The notes under the pieces: generated by a model | The model's database searches: none | The model's input: the letters and a program-made list of their open reading frames with translations, nothing else | What the model was told of the DNA's origin: nothing | Shown: positions 13,444 to 14,598 of the stretch, in pieces | Layout of the letters: every line of letters begins with the position of its first letter | Numbering within the stretch: the first letter of the stretch is position 1 | DNA from: CAMDPA01 sp050186055 | Lineage (GTDB): Bacteria; Pseudomonadota; Alphaproteobacteria; Rhizobiales; Hyphomicrobiaceae | NCBI GenBank assembly: GCA_050186055.1 | Contig: JBFWYV010000105.1 | Location: 1-14,598, forward strand | Length of the DNA: 14,598 nt | Reading direction: 5' to 3' | Position numbers and translations under genes: made by a program

Positions 13444-13944
13444 ATGTCGTATGCGCGTTTCGGAGCCATGGTCGCAGCCTCGACCGTCGTGATGTTCGGG
13501 CTCATGTACCTGAACACTTACGCGCTCGATCATGTGTTCTTCAGCCAGACCCGCGCCTGGATGGCTGTCGTCATGGGCGCCACCATGGCAGTGGTTATGC
13601 TGGCTTTCATGTGGTCGATGTATAACAATCGTAGGTTTAACTTCGGCATTATCGCAGCAAGCTTGATCGCCTTCGCAGTCGCGCTTTGGCTCGTCCGCAG
13701 CCAGCAAACCGTTTCGGACGTCGGTTACATGGAGGCCATGATCCCACATCACTCGATTGCCATCATGACCAGTCGTCGAGCGCATATTAAAGACCCCGAG
13801 GTTCGCAAGCTTGCGGATGGCATCATTGCCGCCCAGGTACGCGAGATCGGACAAATGAAAGCGCTCATTGCCCGGCTTCGGCAATCGCCGCCTAAAGACG
13901 ACGCTCCGGATCTGCGTCCGGCTGTTGCCGATGCCTCGCAGTGA
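13444..13944 (+). CDS. Membrane-anchored DUF305 protein
   Basis: 166 aa from ATG 13444, with GGAGG (13431-13435) 8 bases upstream. The frame opens 15 codons earlier, but that part has no ribosome site. Three hydrophobic segments lie near residues 4-25, 37-58 and 67-85. They are followed by a DUF305 domain (92-145): GYMEAMIPHHSIAIMTSRRAHIKDPEVRKLADGIIAAQVREIGQMKALI. The His/Met-rich helix (M96, M99, H102, H103, M108) is the conserved part of DUF305, a ferritin-like helical bundle reported in copper-related proteins such as CopM. The domain probably faces the periplasm. No copper genes are visible nearby, so a metal role rests on family knowledge only. Confidence 0.88.
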   Translation: MSYARFGAMVAASTVVMFGLMYLNTYALDHVFFSQTRAWMAVVMGATMAVVMLAFMWSMYNNRRFNFGIIAASLIAFAVALWLVRSQQTVSDVGYMEAMIPHHSIAIMTSRRAHIKDPEVRKLADGIIAAQVREIGQMKALIARLRQSPPKDDAPDLRPAVADASQ

Positions 13945-13989
13945 GGGTTCCGTCCACACCAAAAAGGGCGTGCCGGCCGACCGACCCAC

Positions 13990-14334
13990 TTACTGAAGCG
14001 TCGGCGGCGTCATCTTCAGATGCTTGAAAATCCCTCGTGCCCACTGAACCGATCGCGAGCCGAAGGTCGCTTCAAGCTCATCGAGCGTGTCTCTGATCTC
14101 AATGGGCGTACCGCCGTCTGCGCTTAGGGATCGGATATTGCGCGCCTCATGAATTGAAAAGACATCTGCGGTCACTTCAATGATGAGCGCCTGTAAGCCG
14201 AAGGCGCCTTCCTTGCTGCTCGTGATCGCTGATCCTGGTCTTTCAAGCGCGCCGTCGTCCTCGATGGCGATCTCATGAAGGCAGGTGCCCTTGCTGTTGA
14301 AGTATTTAAACAGAACAATATTCGGGGTCTTCAC
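13990..14334 (-). CDS. Hypothetical 114-aa protein
   Basis: GTG start at 14332-14334 with AAAGGAG about 6 bases upstream; no nearby in-frame ATG fits. The product is soluble and slightly acidic, with no signal peptide or helix-turn-helix. It starts MKTPNIVLFKYFNSKGTCLHEIAIEDDG and ends ELEATFGSRSVQWARGIFKHLKMTPPTLQ. The family is not recognised. It converges on the DUF305 gene with a 45-base gap and follows the right-edge gene on the same strand, 150 bases away. The good ribosome site and even composition support it as a real gene. Confidence 0.65.
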   Translation of the reverse strand: MKTPNIVLFKYFNSKGTCLHEIAIEDDGALERPGSAITSSKEGAFGLQALIIEVTADVFSIHEARNIRSLSADGGTPIEIRDTLDELEATFGSRSVQWARGIFKHLKMTPPTLQ

Positions 14335-14484
14335 GCGTACTCCTTTGTTGGGGTTCGCGCCCGTTCAAGCAGATTGTGCATCAGAAATGCAAGTTTTGGG
14401 TGATGGACTGTGCTTATGGAAATTCTATGCGCGGGCATCGGTCTGCATCGCACGAGGATGCGTCGCCGAAGCGCGAGCGCAGTC

Positions 14485-14598
14485 CTAGCGTGAAGCCTTC
14501 AGAGCTTCAATCTGCACCCGGAGATCTTCGAGCACCGCATCTTGCGCCGCGTCGTTGTCATTTGCGGCCTGAAGCTGCGCACGCAGATTGTCGTTATC
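14485..14598 (-). CDS. C-terminal end of an unknown coiled-coil-like protein (truncated by window edge)
   Basis: Reading in from the right edge on the minus strand, the frame is open for 37 residues to TAG at 14485-14487. The sequence (DNDNLRAQLQAANDNDAAQD...VLEDLRVQIEALKASR) has leucines at heptad-like spacing and looks like the end of a coiled coil. Nothing else can be said without the upstream part. The 150 bases 14335-14484 show no feature. Confidence 0.55.
   Translation of the reverse strand, partial: DNDNLRAQLQAANDNDAAQDAVLEDLRVQIEALKASR

Noticed and set aside
13321..13989. 222-codon minus-strand frame opposite the DUF305 gene
   Set aside because: The plus strand encodes an obvious DUF305 domain and membrane helices.

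Overview
The window looks like accessory DNA (plasmid, integrative element or genomic island) from an alphaproteobacterium. A sphingomonad is my guess; no taxonomic marker proves it. Support comes from the high-GC coding style, a long ParB-family protein and an ArdC-type protein each preceded by a long structured leader, a stand-alone DnaA domain-IV protein, and sigma32-like promoters of the alphaproteobacterial CTTG/CCTA kind. No rRNA, tRNA, CRISPR array or intact insertion sequence was seen.

Left part (1-1550): the 3' end of a DUF1998/MZB-type protein, of the kind attached to defence-associated helicases, converges across a strong hairpin on a minus-strand pair: a DnaA domain-IV protein followed by a small protein with a PD-(D/E)XK-like residue pattern.

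Mobile-element maintenance part (1551-6855): parB-like gene, YjhP-like methyltransferase on the minus strand, a tiny possible restriction-subunit remnant, ardC-like antirestriction gene, and an unknown 149-aa gene. The parB and ardC genes carry two clearly related leaders of about 200 bases that fold into matching hairpins. The unknown gene has a third leader with mutually exclusive pairings. These leaders resemble what I recall of the radC RNA motif (leaders of DNA-interacting proteins in mobile DNA), which cannot be checked here.

Middle part (6948-9202): a five-helix membrane protein of unknown role, a minimal 197-aa tyrosine recombinase, and a secreted Cys-rich protein with a phage-tail-like segment. 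The secreted protein sits behind a leader with a 17-bp inverted repeat and a competing stem.

Protein quality-control part (9555-13219): groES-groEL on the minus strand, and hsp20, an NDUFS4-like protein and a degenerate receiver protein on the plus strand. They diverge from a 240-base region holding two mirror-image heat-shock promoters (CTTG-N18-CCTAGAT and CTTG-N18-CCTAGCT). The groES transcript would start in a stem-loop, and the hsp20 ribosome binding site can be closed by a hairpin. This reads as a mobile heat-stress module.

Right part (13220-14598): a membrane-anchored DUF305 protein, an unknown 114-aa protein, and the C-terminal 37 residues of a coiled-coil-like protein entering from the right edge.
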